In this document: positions 1 to 9,088 of the stretch, one piece after another
Layout of the letters: each line of letters begins with the position of its first letter
Numbering within the stretch: position 1 is the stretch's first letter
Assembly (NCBI RefSeq): GCF_020510425.1
Contig: NZ_JAHBAH010000001.1
Location: 3,639,001 to 3,703,000 of the forward strand
DNA from: Quatrionicoccus australiensis
GTDB taxonomy: Bacteria; Pseudomonadota; Gammaproteobacteria; Burkholderiales; Rhodocyclaceae
Reading direction: 5' to 3'
Length of the DNA stretch: 64,000 bases
Program-made: the position numbers and the translations under genes
The notes under the pieces: model-generated
Databases searched by the model: none
What the model was told of the DNA's origin: nothing
Seen by the model: the letters and a program-made list of their open reading frames with translations, nothing else

Positions 1-559
1 CGCCGTGCAGGAGCAGAGTCGGCGCGCTGACCTGGCGGGCCGCGTTGCGCAGGTCCACGCTGCGCAGCCATTCCAGGCCACAGGCGAGCACGGTAGCGTC
101 CGGGCGCGGGTCGGTCAGCTTGAGCAATTGCAGCGTCACGGCCTTGGCGCGCGCGTCGCCGCGATTGAAGCCGCCGACGAAGCGCGGCAGCATGGCCTCG
201 GCATCGGCGGCAATGCCGGTCGTGAATTCGGCAAGCATCGCCGGCGGCATGCCGTGCGGCCAGCCTTCGCGCTGCACGAAGCTGGCCGTGCCGGCCACCA
301 GCACCAACTTGCCGACCTTTTCCGGTGCCAGCGCCGCGACGGCGAGTGCCAGTTGGGCGCCGAGCGACCAGCCGCACAAGGTGCTGCCGGCCGGCAGACG
401 GGCCGCGATATCGGCGGCGGCAGCGTCGAAATCGGCGATCAGCGGCTCAGCGCCGTAGCCGGGCAGATCGAAAAACTGCCCGTGCAGCGCGTCGACCGCT
501 GCGGCGAGCGGGCCGCGGCCGAGGAACCAGCCGGGAATGAAATAAAGGGGAGCGGACAT
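1..559 (-). CDS. bioH: BioH-like pimeloyl-ACP methyl ester esterase (partial)
   Basis: An alpha/beta hydrolase running off the left edge, so its C-terminal part is missing. The N-terminus reads MSAPLYFIPGWFLGRGPLA, followed by the nucleophile elbow GWSLGA (G-x-S-x-G) around residue 60. BioH releases pimeloyl-ACP by cleaving its methyl ester, ending the early phase of biotin synthesis. The family call rests on the GWSLGAQLAL elbow and on bioF lying 32 bp upstream on the same strand. The ATG at 557-559 is the first sensible start after the bioF stop. The catalytic Asp and His lie partly or wholly outside the window and were not checked. Confidence 0.85.
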   Translation of the reverse strand, partial: MSAPLYFIPGWFLGRGPLAAAVDALHGQFFDLPGYGAEPLIADFDAAAADIAARLPAGSTLCGWSLGAQLALAVAALAPEKVGKLVLVAGTASFVQREGWPHGMPPAMLAEFTTGIAADAEAMLPRFVGGFNRGDARAKAVTLQLLKLTDPRPDATVLACGLEWLRSVDLRNAARQVSAPTLLLHG

Positions 560-591
560 CGCGGGAGAAAAATCAGGGCAAGGGCGGAATT

Positions 592-1770
592 TTAACCCGC
601 CAGCGCCGCCGCTTCGGCCCGCAATGCGTCAATCAGGCATGCAATGTCGGAGGTGGTGTGCGCAGCGGAGACTGAAATGCGCAGCCGCGCCGTACCCTTC
701 GGCACGGTCGGCGGGCGGATTGCCGGCGCCCACAGGCCGCGTTCCCAGAGCGCCTTGGCGAGCGCCAGTGCCGCCTCGTTTTCGCCGACGATGAGCGGCT
801 GGATGGCGGTCGGCGAGGCCAGCAATTGCCAGCGCAGGCCGGCCAGGCCGTCGCGCAGTTGGGCGATGCGGGCGAACAGGTTGGCGCGCAGCGCTTCGCC
901 CTGTTCGATGATGCTGAGGCTTTTGCTTAGCGCGCAGGCAATCGGTGCCGGTGCGGCGGTCGTGAAAATGTAGCTGCGCGCCCGCTGCAGCAGGTATTCG
1001 ATGGCGATTTCCGAACCGGCGACGAAGGCGCCGCCAACGCCGGCCGCCTTGCCCAGCGTGCCCATGAGCAGGATGCGCTTTGCTGCCGGCAGGTTGAAAT
1101 GGCTCAGGCTGCCGCGGCCCTGTGCGCCGAGCACGCCGAAGCCGTGCGCGTCGTCGATCACCAGCCAGGCGTCGAAACGTTCGGCCAGCGCGAGGAGTTG
1201 CGGCAGCGGCGCGAGATCGCCGTCCATGCTGAACACCGCGTCGCTGACGATTACCTTGGTCCTGGCTTGGCTCGCCGCCAACTGGCGTTCGAGCGCCGCC
1301 ATGTCGTTGTGCGCATAGCGCTGGCTGTCGGCGCCCTGTGCCTTGGCCAGTTGCACGGCGTCGATCAGCGAGGCGTGGTTGAGCTTGTCGGCGAAGACCG
1401 CCGCGCCGCGCCCGGCCAGCGTCGGCACGATGGCGAGATTGGCCAGGTAGCCGGTGGAAAAGGTCAGGGCGCGGGGAAAGCCGACAAAGGCGGCGATGTC
1501 CTTTTCAATCTGTTCATGCGGCGCCAGGTGGCCGCTGACCAGGTGCGACGCGCCGCTGCCGGCGCCCCAGTGCAGCGCACCGTCGGCCATGGCCCGGGCG
1601 ATTTCTGCGTTGCCGGCGAGGCCGAGATAATCGTTGCTGGCGAAATTGAGCATTTCCCGGCCGTCGACCGTTGCGAGCCGGCCGCAGGGCGAGGTGAGCA
1701 CACGCCGGCGGCGAGTCAGGCCGGTGGCGGCGATTTCTTCGAGTTCGGTGGTGAGGCGGGTTTCGATCAT
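592..1770 (-). CDS. bioF: 8-amino-7-oxononanoate synthase
   Basis: A 392-residue PLP enzyme of the alpha-oxoamine synthase family. It condenses pimeloyl-ACP with L-alanine to give 8-amino-7-oxononanoate in biotin synthesis. Visible signatures are NFASNDYLGLA near the N-terminus, VIDDAHGFGVLG in the middle (the PLP-binding Asp), and the lysine-containing segment LLMGTLGKAAGVGG, where the Schiff-base lysine is expected. Its length is typical. It is followed by bioH on the same strand, so the two are probably co-transcribed. bioA is separated from it by about 1.6 kb of unrelated small genes. Confidence 0.95.
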   Translation of the reverse strand: MIETRLTTELEEIAATGLTRRRRVLTSPCGRLATVDGREMLNFASNDYLGLAGNAEIARAMADGALHWGAGSGASHLVSGHLAPHEQIEKDIAAFVGFPRALTFSTGYLANLAIVPTLAGRGAAVFADKLNHASLIDAVQLAKAQGADSQRYAHNDMAALERQLAASQARTKVIVSDAVFSMDGDLAPLPQLLALAERFDAWLVIDDAHGFGVLGAQGRGSLSHFNLPAAKRILLMGTLGKAAGVGGAFVAGSEIAIEYLLQRARSYIFTTAAPAPIACALSKSLSIIEQGEALRANLFARIAQLRDGLAGLRWQLLASPTAIQPLIVGENEAALALAKALWERGLWAPAIRPPTVPKGTARLRISVSAAHTTSDIACLIDALRAEAAALAG

Positions 1771-1843
1771 GGTTTTCTTGAATGGCGGCTGGGCCGTGCC
1801 GGCTGGCGGGGCGTGGATTATACGGCTTGGCCTTGGGGCGCTT

Positions 1844-2209
1844 TCAGCGCAGCAGGACCAGCGTCAGGCCGGCTACGGCAATCAGGCCGACCACGAGCAG
1901 CAGGCGGCTTTGCCAATAGACGCGGCGCACCAGTTGCGCGTTCTGCTCGGCCAAGGTCTTGAGCAGTTGCGACGAGGCGAGCATTTCCTGCTGCAACCGG
2001 TCGAGTTCGCCCGCCAATTCGGCGATCCGCGCTTCCTGACCGGCCGGGCTGGAGGTGTCGCTTGTCGCGCTGGCCGAAGTACCGGTCGGCGCTTTCTTGC
2101 GGGCGACCGTTTCCCACAACTTCTTCGCGCCATCGGCAACCTTGGGCGCATTGCTGACCACGTCGGTCCAGGGAACTGCCTTGAGAATGCTTAGCCAACC
2201 GATTGCCAT
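1844..2209 (-). CDS. Small coiled-coil protein with C-terminal membrane anchor
   Basis: A 121-residue protein of unknown function. Residues 1-45 are mixed, 46-60 form a Ser/Thr/Ala-rich linker, about 61-95 look like a coiled coil (IAELAGELDRLQQEMLASSQ), and 100-120 form one hydrophobic helix (LLLVVGLIAVAGLTLVLL) ending in Arg. This suggests a tail-anchored inner-membrane protein. It lies 73 bp upstream of bioF on the same strand and may share its transcript. No family was recognised. Confidence 0.7.
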   Translation of the reverse strand: MAIGWLSILKAVPWTDVVSNAPKVADGAKKLWETVARKKAPTGTSASATSDTSSPAGQEARIAELAGELDRLQQEMLASSQLLKTLAEQNAQLVRRVYWQSRLLLVVGLIAVAGLTLVLLR

Positions 2210-2249
2210 GGGGAGCCTTTGGTGTGATGTCTAGTAAAGCTGGTGCGAG

Positions 2250-2603
2250 TCAGAGTTCAATTAATTCGGAAATTATCTTTTTGACTGTTGGCTCCCCCCA
2301 TTCTTTAGGGTGCTTAATCTGAACTCGCCCCCCATTTCCTATTTTCTCTGCGAGTTCAGATAGAGTTTTAGCATGACGCTCAGACCATGAGTTGTTAATT
2401 GCTATCGAATACACGTCACTTGAGCTTAATGGAATGCCGTGTTTGTGAAGCGCTTTAAACAGTTCCTTCGCTCTTGAGTCATCGAGAGGGTGAGCAAGTC
2501 CTGTCGAAACATTAACGACATGGGATAGCGTCTCTATCGCCTTTTTCAGTATTGGATTCATTCCATTTTCCTTCTCACGCAGCAATTGAGGGAAATGCGA
2601 CAT
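2250..2603 (-). CDS. Hypothetical protein, AT-rich
   Basis: A 117-residue soluble protein (or 103 residues if it starts at the second Met, MNPILKKAIE, at 2561). No motif was recognised; it is mostly helical and charged, ending KKIISELIEL. Its base composition is clearly more AT-rich than the flanking bio genes, suggesting it arrived with the adjacent toxin-antitoxin pair. It begins 7 bp after the PIN toxin stop on the same strand and could be its third operon member. Confidence 0.6.
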   Translation of the reverse strand: MSHFPQLLREKENGMNPILKKAIETLSHVVNVSTGLAHPLDDSRAKELFKALHKHGIPLSSSDVYSIAINNSWSERHAKTLSELAEKIGNGGRVQIKHPKEWGEPTVKKIISELIEL

Positions 2604-2610
2604 CTTTCAT

Positions 2611-3015
2611 TCACACCAACCGAAACTTCTTCCTACCCGGCAGCCGATAAGTCTCAAAATCCGCCCGATCCAGCGTCCAGACATCGCAGCAGCCGGTTTT
2701 CAGGGCGGTGATGACCAGCGAGGCGTCGGCCAGGTCCATCGGGCGGTCGGCGTAGCGGGTGATCCAGTCGATGGTGCTGACCAGTTCGTCGCGGCCGAGG
2801 TTGGCGATTTCCATGCCGCCGCGCTCGATCCACTGGTAGAGCGCCACGCTGGCTTTGACCGAGCCGGCGAGGTGGGAGAATTCGGTGAGCACGGCCCAGG
2901 TGGTGAGCAGGCGGCCGCGGTAGTTCTTGAGAAATTCGCGGCAGGGCGCGTGGTGTTTGTCGCGCTGATTGGCCAGCGCGACGAGCGGCCCGGTATCGAC
3001 GAGCAGCAGGTTCAT
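2611..3015 (-). CDS. PIN-domain toxin (VapC-like)
   Basis: A 134-residue PIN-domain protein, a predicted Mg-dependent ribonuclease. The N-terminal LLLVDTGPLVALANQRD carries the first acidic residue; TEFSHLAG, LADASLVITA and WTLDRADF supply the later conserved acidic residues. ATG at 3015 was chosen because it overlaps the upstream antitoxin stop as ATGA, the translational coupling usual for VapBC pairs. A longer open frame upstream is antisense noise. RNA target unknown. Confidence 0.88.
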   Translation of the reverse strand: MNLLLVDTGPLVALANQRDKHHAPCREFLKNYRGRLLTTWAVLTEFSHLAGSVKASVALYQWIERGGMEIANLGRDELVSTIDWITRYADRPMDLADASLVITALKTGCCDVWTLDRADFETYRLPGRKKFRLV

Positions 3016-3278
3016 ACAGCGTCTGTCCGGGCGTGTTTGCGGGCGATGGCGGCCTTGACGCGGGTATTCGCTTCGCTGGCGGTGTTTTCGTCGCTTTCGA
3101 TGGCGCCGAGAAAGCCGGCTTCGCAAGCCAGTTCGTAAGGCGTTTTTTCGCTTTGCTCGGCGGCAAAACGTTGTTCCAGCAATTCGATGATGACTTCGGA
3201 TTTGCTGCGTCTATGCTCGACACAGTAGCGGCCCAGCGTCTGTTCAAGGCGCAAAGGAAGGCGAACGGTGGTGGTCAT
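3012..3278 (-). CDS. Ribbon-helix-helix antitoxin
   Basis: An 88-residue protein whose N-terminus (MTTTVRLPLRLEQTLGRYCV, then EHRRSKSEVIIELLEQRF) fits a ribbon-helix-helix DNA-binding domain; the C-terminal half is the likely toxin-neutralising tail. It overlaps the PIN toxin by 4 bp. A perfect palindrome at 3297-3316, just upstream of its start, is the probable autoregulatory operator. Confidence 0.85.
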   Translation of the reverse strand: MTTTVRLPLRLEQTLGRYCVEHRRSKSEVIIELLEQRFAAEQSEKTPYELACEAGFLGAIESDENTASEANTRVKAAIARKHARTDAV

Positions 3279-3296
3279 GGCAGGCTCCGGGAAGGT

Positions 3297-3316
3297 TTGT
3301 ATTAACGGTAATACAA
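3297..3316. promoter_or_regulatory. Palindromic operator of the toxin-antitoxin pair
   Basis: Perfect inverted repeat TTGTATTA-acgg-TAATACAA, 18 bp upstream of the antitoxin start. The position and symmetry fit binding by the ribbon-helix-helix antitoxin; binding is inferred. Confidence 0.65.
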
Positions 3317-3347
3317 AGTGCTTCCCGGTGCAAGAAGCCTGGAGTGC

Positions 3348-4718
3348 TCAGGCTTTTCCGGCGAGGGCAGTGTCGAGCGCTTGTTGCGCAACCCGTCCGA
3401 GTTGCGCAATTTCCTCGTCGCTGGCCACATACGGCGGCATCAGATAAACCGTATTCCCGATCGGCCGCAGCAGCGCTTCGCGTTCCAGCGCGGCGCGGTA
3501 GAACTTGCGCGAGAAGTGCGGGTCGTCGGTGGCGACGTCGAAGGCGGCGATCATGCCGCGCAGGCGCAGGTGTCTGACTTGCGGGTGGTCGAGCAGCGGC
3601 GCCAGCGCGGCGCCGATTCTGGCCGATTTGTCGCGGTTAACCGTTAAAACGTCGTCTTTTTCGAAGATGTCGAGCGTCGCCAGCGCGGCGCGGCAGGCCA
3701 GCGGGTTGCCCGTGTAGCTGTGCGAGTGCAGGAAGGCGCGCGCCACCGAATCGTCGAGGAAGGCGTTGTAGATCGTGTCGCTGCACAGGACGATGGACAG
3801 CGGCAGGTAGCCGCCGGAGATGCCTTTCGACAGGCACATCAGGTCGGGCCGGATAGGGTTGCCATCAATATCGGCCTGTTCATGCGCGAAGAAGGTGCCG
3901 GTGCGGCCGCAGCCGACGGCGATTTCGTCGCAGATCAGGTGCACTTCGTGCTGGTCGCACAGTTGGCGGGCGAGGCGCAGGTATTCCGGGTCGTACATCG
4001 CCATGCCGGCGGCGCCCTGGATCAGTGGTTCGACGATCAGCGCGGCGGTACGTTCGCCGTTTTTCTCCAGCCAGTCGGCGAGGCCGGCGGCGGCGCGGCG
4101 GGCGACGTCGGCCGGCGTTTCGCCCGGCTCGCCCAAGCGGAAATCGGGCGAGGGCAGGACGTGTGCGGCATGACGGACGAGCGGCGCGTAGGCATCCTTG
4201 AAGATGGCGACGTCGGTGACGGCCAGCGCGCCCACCGTTTCACCGTGGTAGCTGCCGGCCAGGCAGAGGAATTCCGCCTTTTCCGGGCGGCCGACGTTGC
4301 GCCAGTAATGAAAGCTCATCTTCAGCGCGATCTCGGTCGCCGAGGCGCCGTCCGAGGCGTAGAAGGCGTGGCCGAGCGCGCCACCGGTCAACGCACTCAA
4401 ACGCTCGGAAAGCTCGACCACCGGCTGGTGCGTGAAGCCGGCCAGCATGACGTGTTCGAGGGTCTCGAGTTGCTCTTTGAGCGCCGCGTTGATGCGTGGG
4501 TTGGCGTGGCCGAACAGGTTGGTCCACCACGAACTGATGCCGTCGAGGTAGCGCCTGCCGTCGAAATCGTAGAGCCAGGCGCCGCTGCCGCGGGCAATCG
4601 GGACGAGCGGCAGATGCGCCGGCGAGGCCGCGTTGGCGTGGTGCTGCATCTGCGTGCACGGATGCCAGACGGCGGCCTGGCTGCGCGCCAGCCAGTCGGA
4701 ATTGGATGAATTGCTCAT
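3348..4718 (-). CDS. bioA: Adenosylmethionine-8-amino-7-oxononanoate aminotransferase
   Basis: A 456-residue class III PLP aminotransferase. It transfers the amino group of S-adenosylmethionine to 8-amino-7-oxononanoate, giving 7,8-diaminopelargonate for biotin. Visible signatures are WHPCTQMQHH at the N-terminus, the PLP-binding ICDEIAVGCGRTG, the Schiff-base lysine in LMCLSKGISGGYLPLS, and HSYTGNPLACRAALA. ATG 4718 (MSNSSNSDWLARSQ) is preferred over a longer antisense-like extension. DUF2863 lies 52 bp upstream on the same strand. Confidence 0.95.
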   Translation of the reverse strand: MSNSSNSDWLARSQAAVWHPCTQMQHHANAASPAHLPLVPIARGSGAWLYDFDGRRYLDGISSWWTNLFGHANPRINAALKEQLETLEHVMLAGFTHQPVVELSERLSALTGGALGHAFYASDGASATEIALKMSFHYWRNVGRPEKAEFLCLAGSYHGETVGALAVTDVAIFKDAYAPLVRHAAHVLPSPDFRLGEPGETPADVARRAAAGLADWLEKNGERTAALIVEPLIQGAAGMAMYDPEYLRLARQLCDQHEVHLICDEIAVGCGRTGTFFAHEQADIDGNPIRPDLMCLSKGISGGYLPLSIVLCSDTIYNAFLDDSVARAFLHSHSYTGNPLACRAALATLDIFEKDDVLTVNRDKSARIGAALAPLLDHPQVRHLRLRGMIAAFDVATDDPHFSRKFYRAALEREALLRPIGNTVYLMPPYVASDEEIAQLGRVAQQALDTALAGKA

Positions 4719-4770
4719 GGTGTCGGCGAATTCGGGCCGGCACGCCTGCGCGCGCCAGCCCGTGGGTCGG

Positions 4771-5943
4771 TCAATGCAGGGCTTGCGAGTTGGCGGCGGC
4801 CTGCTCGGGCATTTCGGCGTGCGCCAGTTCGGCTTCGGCGTTGGGGAAGAGTGGGGCGCCGCAGTCGTCGCAGAATTCCATCGGGAAATGATGGTCGAGG
4901 AAAAGCACATCCTTGACGCCGCATTCGCGCAGCACGGCTTCGATCTCGCCGGCGGCGTCGGTCGCTTCGTCTTCGGCGCCGAGCAGCGGCCAGACGATGC
5001 CGTGGTAGGTGTCGTCAGCATCCTTGGGGCCGAGGCCGACGCGATATTCCTCCATGCGGCGGTCGTAGCAGGGGCCGACGACGGCGCGGATGTCGGCCGG
5101 CATCAGGCCGAGCATGGTCTGCAGGAAGGCGACCGAGGCTTTCAGCGAATACGGGCGCGACAGACGGTCCGCATTGCGGCAGCCGGCGTGGTAGGCGTCA
5201 GGCAGCAGCGGTTGCCAGGCGCAGCCGGTGAGCAGCGCTTCGAGATTGGGGCTGCCCTGCTTGATCCATTCCTTGAGCGCGCCTTCCTTGCTGCCGTCCT
5301 TCTCGTTCCAGCGGAACAGCGGCTTGCCGCGCGGAATGGCGATGGCGCCGACCAGGTAACGCACGTCGGAGAGGAAGCGGTTGGTTTCCGGCATGCCGTT
5401 GCTGTCGACCGCCAGGTGCTGGCCGGCCAGCGCGGCTTCGCCGAGCGACTGGGTGAGCAGCCAGGTGTCGCAGAAACTGCGCGGCAACTGGTCCGGGCTG
5501 AACAGGAAATCGGCCAGCGCAACGCGGCTGTCGGCGCCGAAAACGTGGGCGCCCAGTTGCGTGGCGAGGGCTTCGACAGTGGCCTTGGGCACCGGGCAGG
5601 ACGGGATCGAGAAGCGCGACCAGGCGAGCACCGGCGCGGTGAACAGCATGATGTCGAATTCGCTGCCCTTGGCTTCCATGCGCATGGTTTCGGCGCGCGC
5701 TTCGACCATGTCGGCGAGTTCGTCGTGGGCGCGCGGGTTGGCCTCGAATAGGCGGTCGAGCGCGGTATTGATGTCGTCCTCGGCGCCGTTCTTCAACAGG
5801 CTGTCGACCATTTCGCCGAGCTGGGCTTCCCAATAGCTGTCTTCAAGCTTGCCGCCGGATTCGGAAAGGCCGGTGGACAGACGCTGGAGTTCAGCAGCAT
5901 CGCGGGAAAGACGGTCGCGCGAGCCGAAGCGGGTTCGTTTCAT
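4771..5943 (-). CDS. DUF2863 family protein
   Basis: A 390-residue soluble protein recognised as DUF2863, a betaproteobacterial family of unknown function. The N-terminus is basic (MKRTRFGSRDRLSRDAAELQ). The C-terminus has a cysteine pair, EFCDDCGAPLFPN, that could bind a metal. There is no signal peptide or membrane segment. It precedes bioA, but no functional link to biotin is visible. The 212 bp between it and the divergent gene at 6156 is the likely promoter region for both. Confidence 0.8.
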   Translation of the reverse strand: MKRTRFGSRDRLSRDAAELQRLSTGLSESGGKLEDSYWEAQLGEMVDSLLKNGAEDDINTALDRLFEANPRAHDELADMVEARAETMRMEAKGSEFDIMLFTAPVLAWSRFSIPSCPVPKATVEALATQLGAHVFGADSRVALADFLFSPDQLPRSFCDTWLLTQSLGEAALAGQHLAVDSNGMPETNRFLSDVRYLVGAIAIPRGKPLFRWNEKDGSKEGALKEWIKQGSPNLEALLTGCAWQPLLPDAYHAGCRNADRLSRPYSLKASVAFLQTMLGLMPADIRAVVGPCYDRRMEEYRVGLGPKDADDTYHGIVWPLLGAEDEATDAAGEIEAVLRECGVKDVLFLDHHFPMEFCDDCGAPLFPNAEAELAHAEMPEQAAANSQALH

Positions 5944-6155
5944 GGGTGTTCCAGTAAATACAAAGACAGGATTTTACCAGCCGGGCGGCGATTGGCGGCG
6001 GCCATCGCTGCCTGTGACGCTATCCGCCAGACGCGTGGCGCGCCTGATCGGCCGCAACTTGAGCGGATCGCAACAATGCTTGAGCGTTGCAGGACAGCGC
6101 TGGGCGGGCGGCGTCGGCAAACTGCGGACAGTCCCAACCCGCAAGGAGAAATAAC

Positions 6156-6707
6156 ATGCAATGCAAAAACAGCAATTTCAGCCTGTTGACCGTTCTGGCG
6201 CTGGCCGCCGGTTTGGCCCAGGCCGCCGAGTTCAAGGTGGAGAGCGCCAGCCAGATCGACGGCCGGCTACCCGCCGCGCAGTACGCCGACACGTTCGGCT
6301 GCCAGGGCGGCAACCAGTCGCCGCAGGTCAAGTGGTCCGGCGCGCCGGCCGGCACCCAAAGTTTCGTCGTCAGCATGTACGACCCCGACGCGCCGACCGG
6401 TTCCGGCTGGTGGCACTGGGTAACGGCCAACATCCCGGCCAGCGTGAACGAATTGCCGGCCGGCGCCGGCAGTGCCGGCGGCAAGCTGCCGGCCGGGGCA
6501 TTGAGCATCGCCAACGACGCCAGCCAGCCCGGTTATCTCGGCGCCTGCCCGCCGGTCGGGCAGAATCACCGCTACGTCATCACCGTGCATGCGCTCAAGG
6601 TCGAAAAGCTTGATTTGCCGCCCAACGCGACGCCGGCGCTGGTCGGTTTCATGAGCTGGGCGAACGGTCTGGGCAAGGCCAGCCTGACTTTGCAGGGAGC
6701 GCGTTGA
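6156..6707 (+). CDS. Secreted YbhB/YbcL-type PEBP-family protein
   Basis: A 183-residue protein with a signal peptide (about residues 1-24, cut after AQAA) and a phosphatidylethanolamine-binding-protein fold. Family signatures are SPQVKWSGAPAGTQSFVVSM, the ligand-site DPDAPTGSGWWHWV, and CPPVGQNHRYVITVHAL. Start ATG 6156 is set by AAGGAGA at 6143-6149. Bacterial members are often annotated as Raf-kinase-inhibitor-like; their role is poorly known. Here it should be periplasmic. The AraC-type regulator immediately downstream may or may not control it. Confidence 0.88.
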   Translation: MQCKNSNFSLLTVLALAAGLAQAAEFKVESASQIDGRLPAAQYADTFGCQGGNQSPQVKWSGAPAGTQSFVVSMYDPDAPTGSGWWHWVTANIPASVNELPAGAGSAGGKLPAGALSIANDASQPGYLGACPPVGQNHRYVITVHALKVEKLDLPPNATPALVGFMSWANGLGKASLTLQGAR

Positions 6708-6805
6708 GCGTTGGGCTTACTGGCCGCTATGATGCGGCCAGCGGTCGACGCTGCCAAAATGGCAAAAACCATCGTCGGCCTTTTACCAACCAGAACGGGA
6801 ACCGC

Positions 6806-7612
6806 ATGCAACCGCGCATCCTCCATCGCCCCGGCGTCGCCACCACGGCCAGTGTGCTGCAGAAGCAGGCGCTCGAATTCAAGCGCCTGTGCATCGAGCA
6901 GCCGGTGCTGATCGTCGTCGAGCGCGGCAGCAAGACGTTGCGCCGGACGCAGGGCGAATGCGTCATCGGCGCTGGCGAGGCGGTGGCGATTGCTGGCGGC
7001 CAGACGGTGGACATCATCAACCAGCCGGCCGCGGACGGCAGCTACCGCGCTTTCTGGCTGGCTTGGGATGCCTCGTTGATCGCTGCGCACGCCGCGGCAC
7101 ATCCGGCGCAGCCAGTGATCCGCCAGGCCTTGCCGCTGCCGGCCCGGTCCGCCGAGTTCATGGCTGCCTTCCAGCGCGCGGTCGCTGCCGTCGAGGATGC
7201 CGACATGCCGCTCGACATTGCCCGGCACCGGGCCGCCGAAATGCTGTTGTGGATAGGTGCGCACGGCGGCAAATTTGCCCCTTTCGAGGCGTTGACCGCT
7301 GCGCTCAAGGTGCGCCGTCTGATCGGCCGCGATCTGGCGCAGGAATGGAGTGCCGCCGCCGTCGCTGCCGAGCTGGCGATGAGCGAGGCAACGCTGCGCC
7401 GGCGCCTGGCCGACGAAGAGACCAGCCTGTCGGAAATCCTGGTCGATGCGCGCCTGTCGTTTGCGCTCAACCTGCTGCAATGCAGCGCGCAGCCAGTGAC
7501 GCAGATCGCCCTGCAGGTCGGCTACCAGTCGCCGTCACACTTTGCCGTGCGCTTTCGCCGGCGCTTCGGCTTCGCGCCGAGCGCCATCCGCCGGCTGGCG
7601 CTGCACGCCTGA
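6806..7612 (+). CDS. AraC-family transcriptional regulator
   Basis: A 268-residue regulator. The N-terminal half has a cupin-like sensor (VLIVVERGSKTLRRTQGECVIGAGEAVAIAGG). The C-terminal half has the two AraC helix-turn-helix units: AAELAMSEATLRRRLADEE, then ITQIALQVGYQSPSHFAVRF-type residues near 240-255. ATG 6806 follows an AACGGGA ribosome site; the longer frame from 6704 overlaps the preceding stop. Ligand and targets are unknown. Confidence 0.88.
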   Translation: MQPRILHRPGVATTASVLQKQALEFKRLCIEQPVLIVVERGSKTLRRTQGECVIGAGEAVAIAGGQTVDIINQPAADGSYRAFWLAWDASLIAAHAAAHPAQPVIRQALPLPARSAEFMAAFQRAVAAVEDADMPLDIARHRAAEMLLWIGAHGGKFAPFEALTAALKVRRLIGRDLAQEWSAAAVAAELAMSEATLRRRLADEETSLSEILVDARLSFALNLLQCSAQPVTQIALQVGYQSPSHFAVRFRRRFGFAPSAIRRLALHA

Positions 7613-7636
7613 AAGGCTTCCGGTAAGATTGGCAAC

Positions 7637-8410
7637 ATGCTGATCTTCCTCTCCCCCGCCAAGTCGCTCGACTACAAGACGCCGCCGCATGTCGCCACGC
7701 ACAGCCTGCCGGCCTACCTGAAACAGTCGGAAACGCTGATCAAACAGCTGCGCAAGCTGTCGCCGGCCGACATCGCCAATTTGATGGACCTGTCCGATCC
7801 GCTGGCGCTGCTCAATTTCAACCGCTACGCCGACTGGTCGCTGCCGTTCTCCCCTGACAACGCCAAGCAGGCCGTGCTCGCCTTCGACGGCGATGTCTAC
7901 GACGGTCTGAGCGCCAAGACGCTGAGCGCCGACGATCTCGACTTCGCGCAAAGCCAGGTGCGCATCCTGTCCGGCCTCTACGGCATCCTGAAACCACTCG
8001 ACCTGATCCAGCCCTACCGCCTGGAAATGGGCACCAAATTTGCCAACAAGGCGGGCAAGGATCTCTACGCCTTCTGGGGTGAAACCCTGCTTGACGCGAT
8101 CAATGCCGAACTCGACGCGATGCCGCATCCCGTAGCGGTCAACCTCGCTTCAGAGGAATATTTCAAGGCAGCGGTCGGGCGCAAGATCAAGGGGCAACTG
8201 ATCCAGCCGGTGTTCGAGGACTGGAAGGGCGGGCGCTACAAGATCATCAGCTTCTATGCCAAACGGGCGCGCGGTCTGATGACGCGCTACGCCGTGCTCA
8301 ACCGCCTGACCGATCCGGAAGGCCTGAAGGACTTTGACAGCGACGGCTACGCTTACGTGCCGGAAGCTTCCGACGACAAGAGCTGGGTGTTCCGCCGGCG
8401 TCAGGAGTAG
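7637..8410 (+). CDS. yaaA: Peroxide stress protein YaaA
   Basis: A 257-residue member of the YaaA/DUF328 family, which in E. coli limits free iron and DNA damage during peroxide stress. Signatures are the N-terminal [48 protein letters not shown] and [10 protein letters not shown]. Its length is typical. It begins 24 bp after the AraC regulator, so co-transcription is possible. No OxyR site was recognised. Confidence 0.93.
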   Translation: MLIFLSPAKSLDYKTPPHVATHSLPAYLKQSETLIKQLRKLSPADIANLMDLSDPLALLNFNRYADWSLPFSPDNAKQAVLAFDGDVYDGLSAKTLSADDLDFAQSQVRILSGLYGILKPLDLIQPYRLEMGTKFANKAGKDLYAFWGETLLDAINAELDAMPHPVAVNLASEEYFKAAVGRKIKGQLIQPVFEDWKGGRYKIISFYAKRARGLMTRYAVLNRLTDPEGLKDFDSDGYAYVPEASDDKSWVFRRRQE

Positions 8411-8422
8411 GCCGGCCTCGCC

Positions 8423-8842
8423 TCAGCCAGCGAGCAGCGCCGAAGCCGCCGCCGGCTTCATGATCTGGAAAGTCAGCGTCGTGCGCCCGCGCAGCTTCAA
8501 CAGCGCCTTGTCCTTGCTGACCAGTACGTCGGCGCCGCAGCGCGCCGCGAGTTCGAGGAACTTCTGGTCGTCGCGATCCTTGCAGCGCGGCAGGTGGGGT
8601 GCCTCGCCGGCCTGCACGCATTTGACCAGGCCGCTGTAGCGGGCGTAGCGGTCGACGATCATTTCCGGGGTCATTTTGAGTTGCGGATAGGTCAGTACCC
8701 GCTGCAACTCGTCGAGCGTGCGTTCATCGACAAAACACTCGATCCGCCCCGCCTCCAGCGCCGCCATGATAGGCACGGCATCGGTATTGGCCCAGTGGAA
8801 AAGGTCGAGGACGACATTGGTATCGAGGACGAAGCGCAGCAT
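8423..8842 (-). CDS. PIN-domain protein, toxin-like, no visible antitoxin
   Basis: A 139-residue PIN domain of the COG1569-type putative toxin group. The N-terminal LRFVLDTNVVLDLFHW carries the first conserved Asp; DDQKFLELAARCGADVLVSKDKAL carries the distal acidic residues. It is a predicted ribonuclease. It converges on yaaA with a 12-bp gap. No small antitoxin frame was seen within 250 bp upstream, so it may be an orphan. ATG 8842 was chosen because MLRFVLDTN is the usual family start. Confidence 0.82.
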   Translation of the reverse strand: MLRFVLDTNVVLDLFHWANTDAVPIMAALEAGRIECFVDERTLDELQRVLTYPQLKMTPEMIVDRYARYSGLVKCVQAGEAPHLPRCKDRDDQKFLELAARCGADVLVSKDKALLKLRGRTTLTFQIMKPAAASALLAG

Positions 8843-9088
8843 GGCGCGGATTATAAGCGCCATGCCATGGCCCCGCGCCTTGCTCAGGCGTGGAAAGTTC
8901 CGGCATAGCGATGATTTGCCCGAACAACGGACGTTTGCGCCGGAAATCCATGGCGAAGCGTTTATCGTCGAGTGCCGTTTTGACACTGCGGGCATGGCCG
9001 AGGAGCAGCCATTCCGGAATTGCTTACTTGAGCACGAAGCTGCGGCCAGTACGCTTCAGTCAGTCCTTGTGATTGCTGCTTTCAATTT
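8843..9088. other. Intergenic stretch, nothing recognised
   Basis: About 246 bp between the PIN gene and the glutaredoxin-like gene. No convincing gene, RNA or repeat was seen. It should contain the promoter of the PIN gene. Confidence 0.4.
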
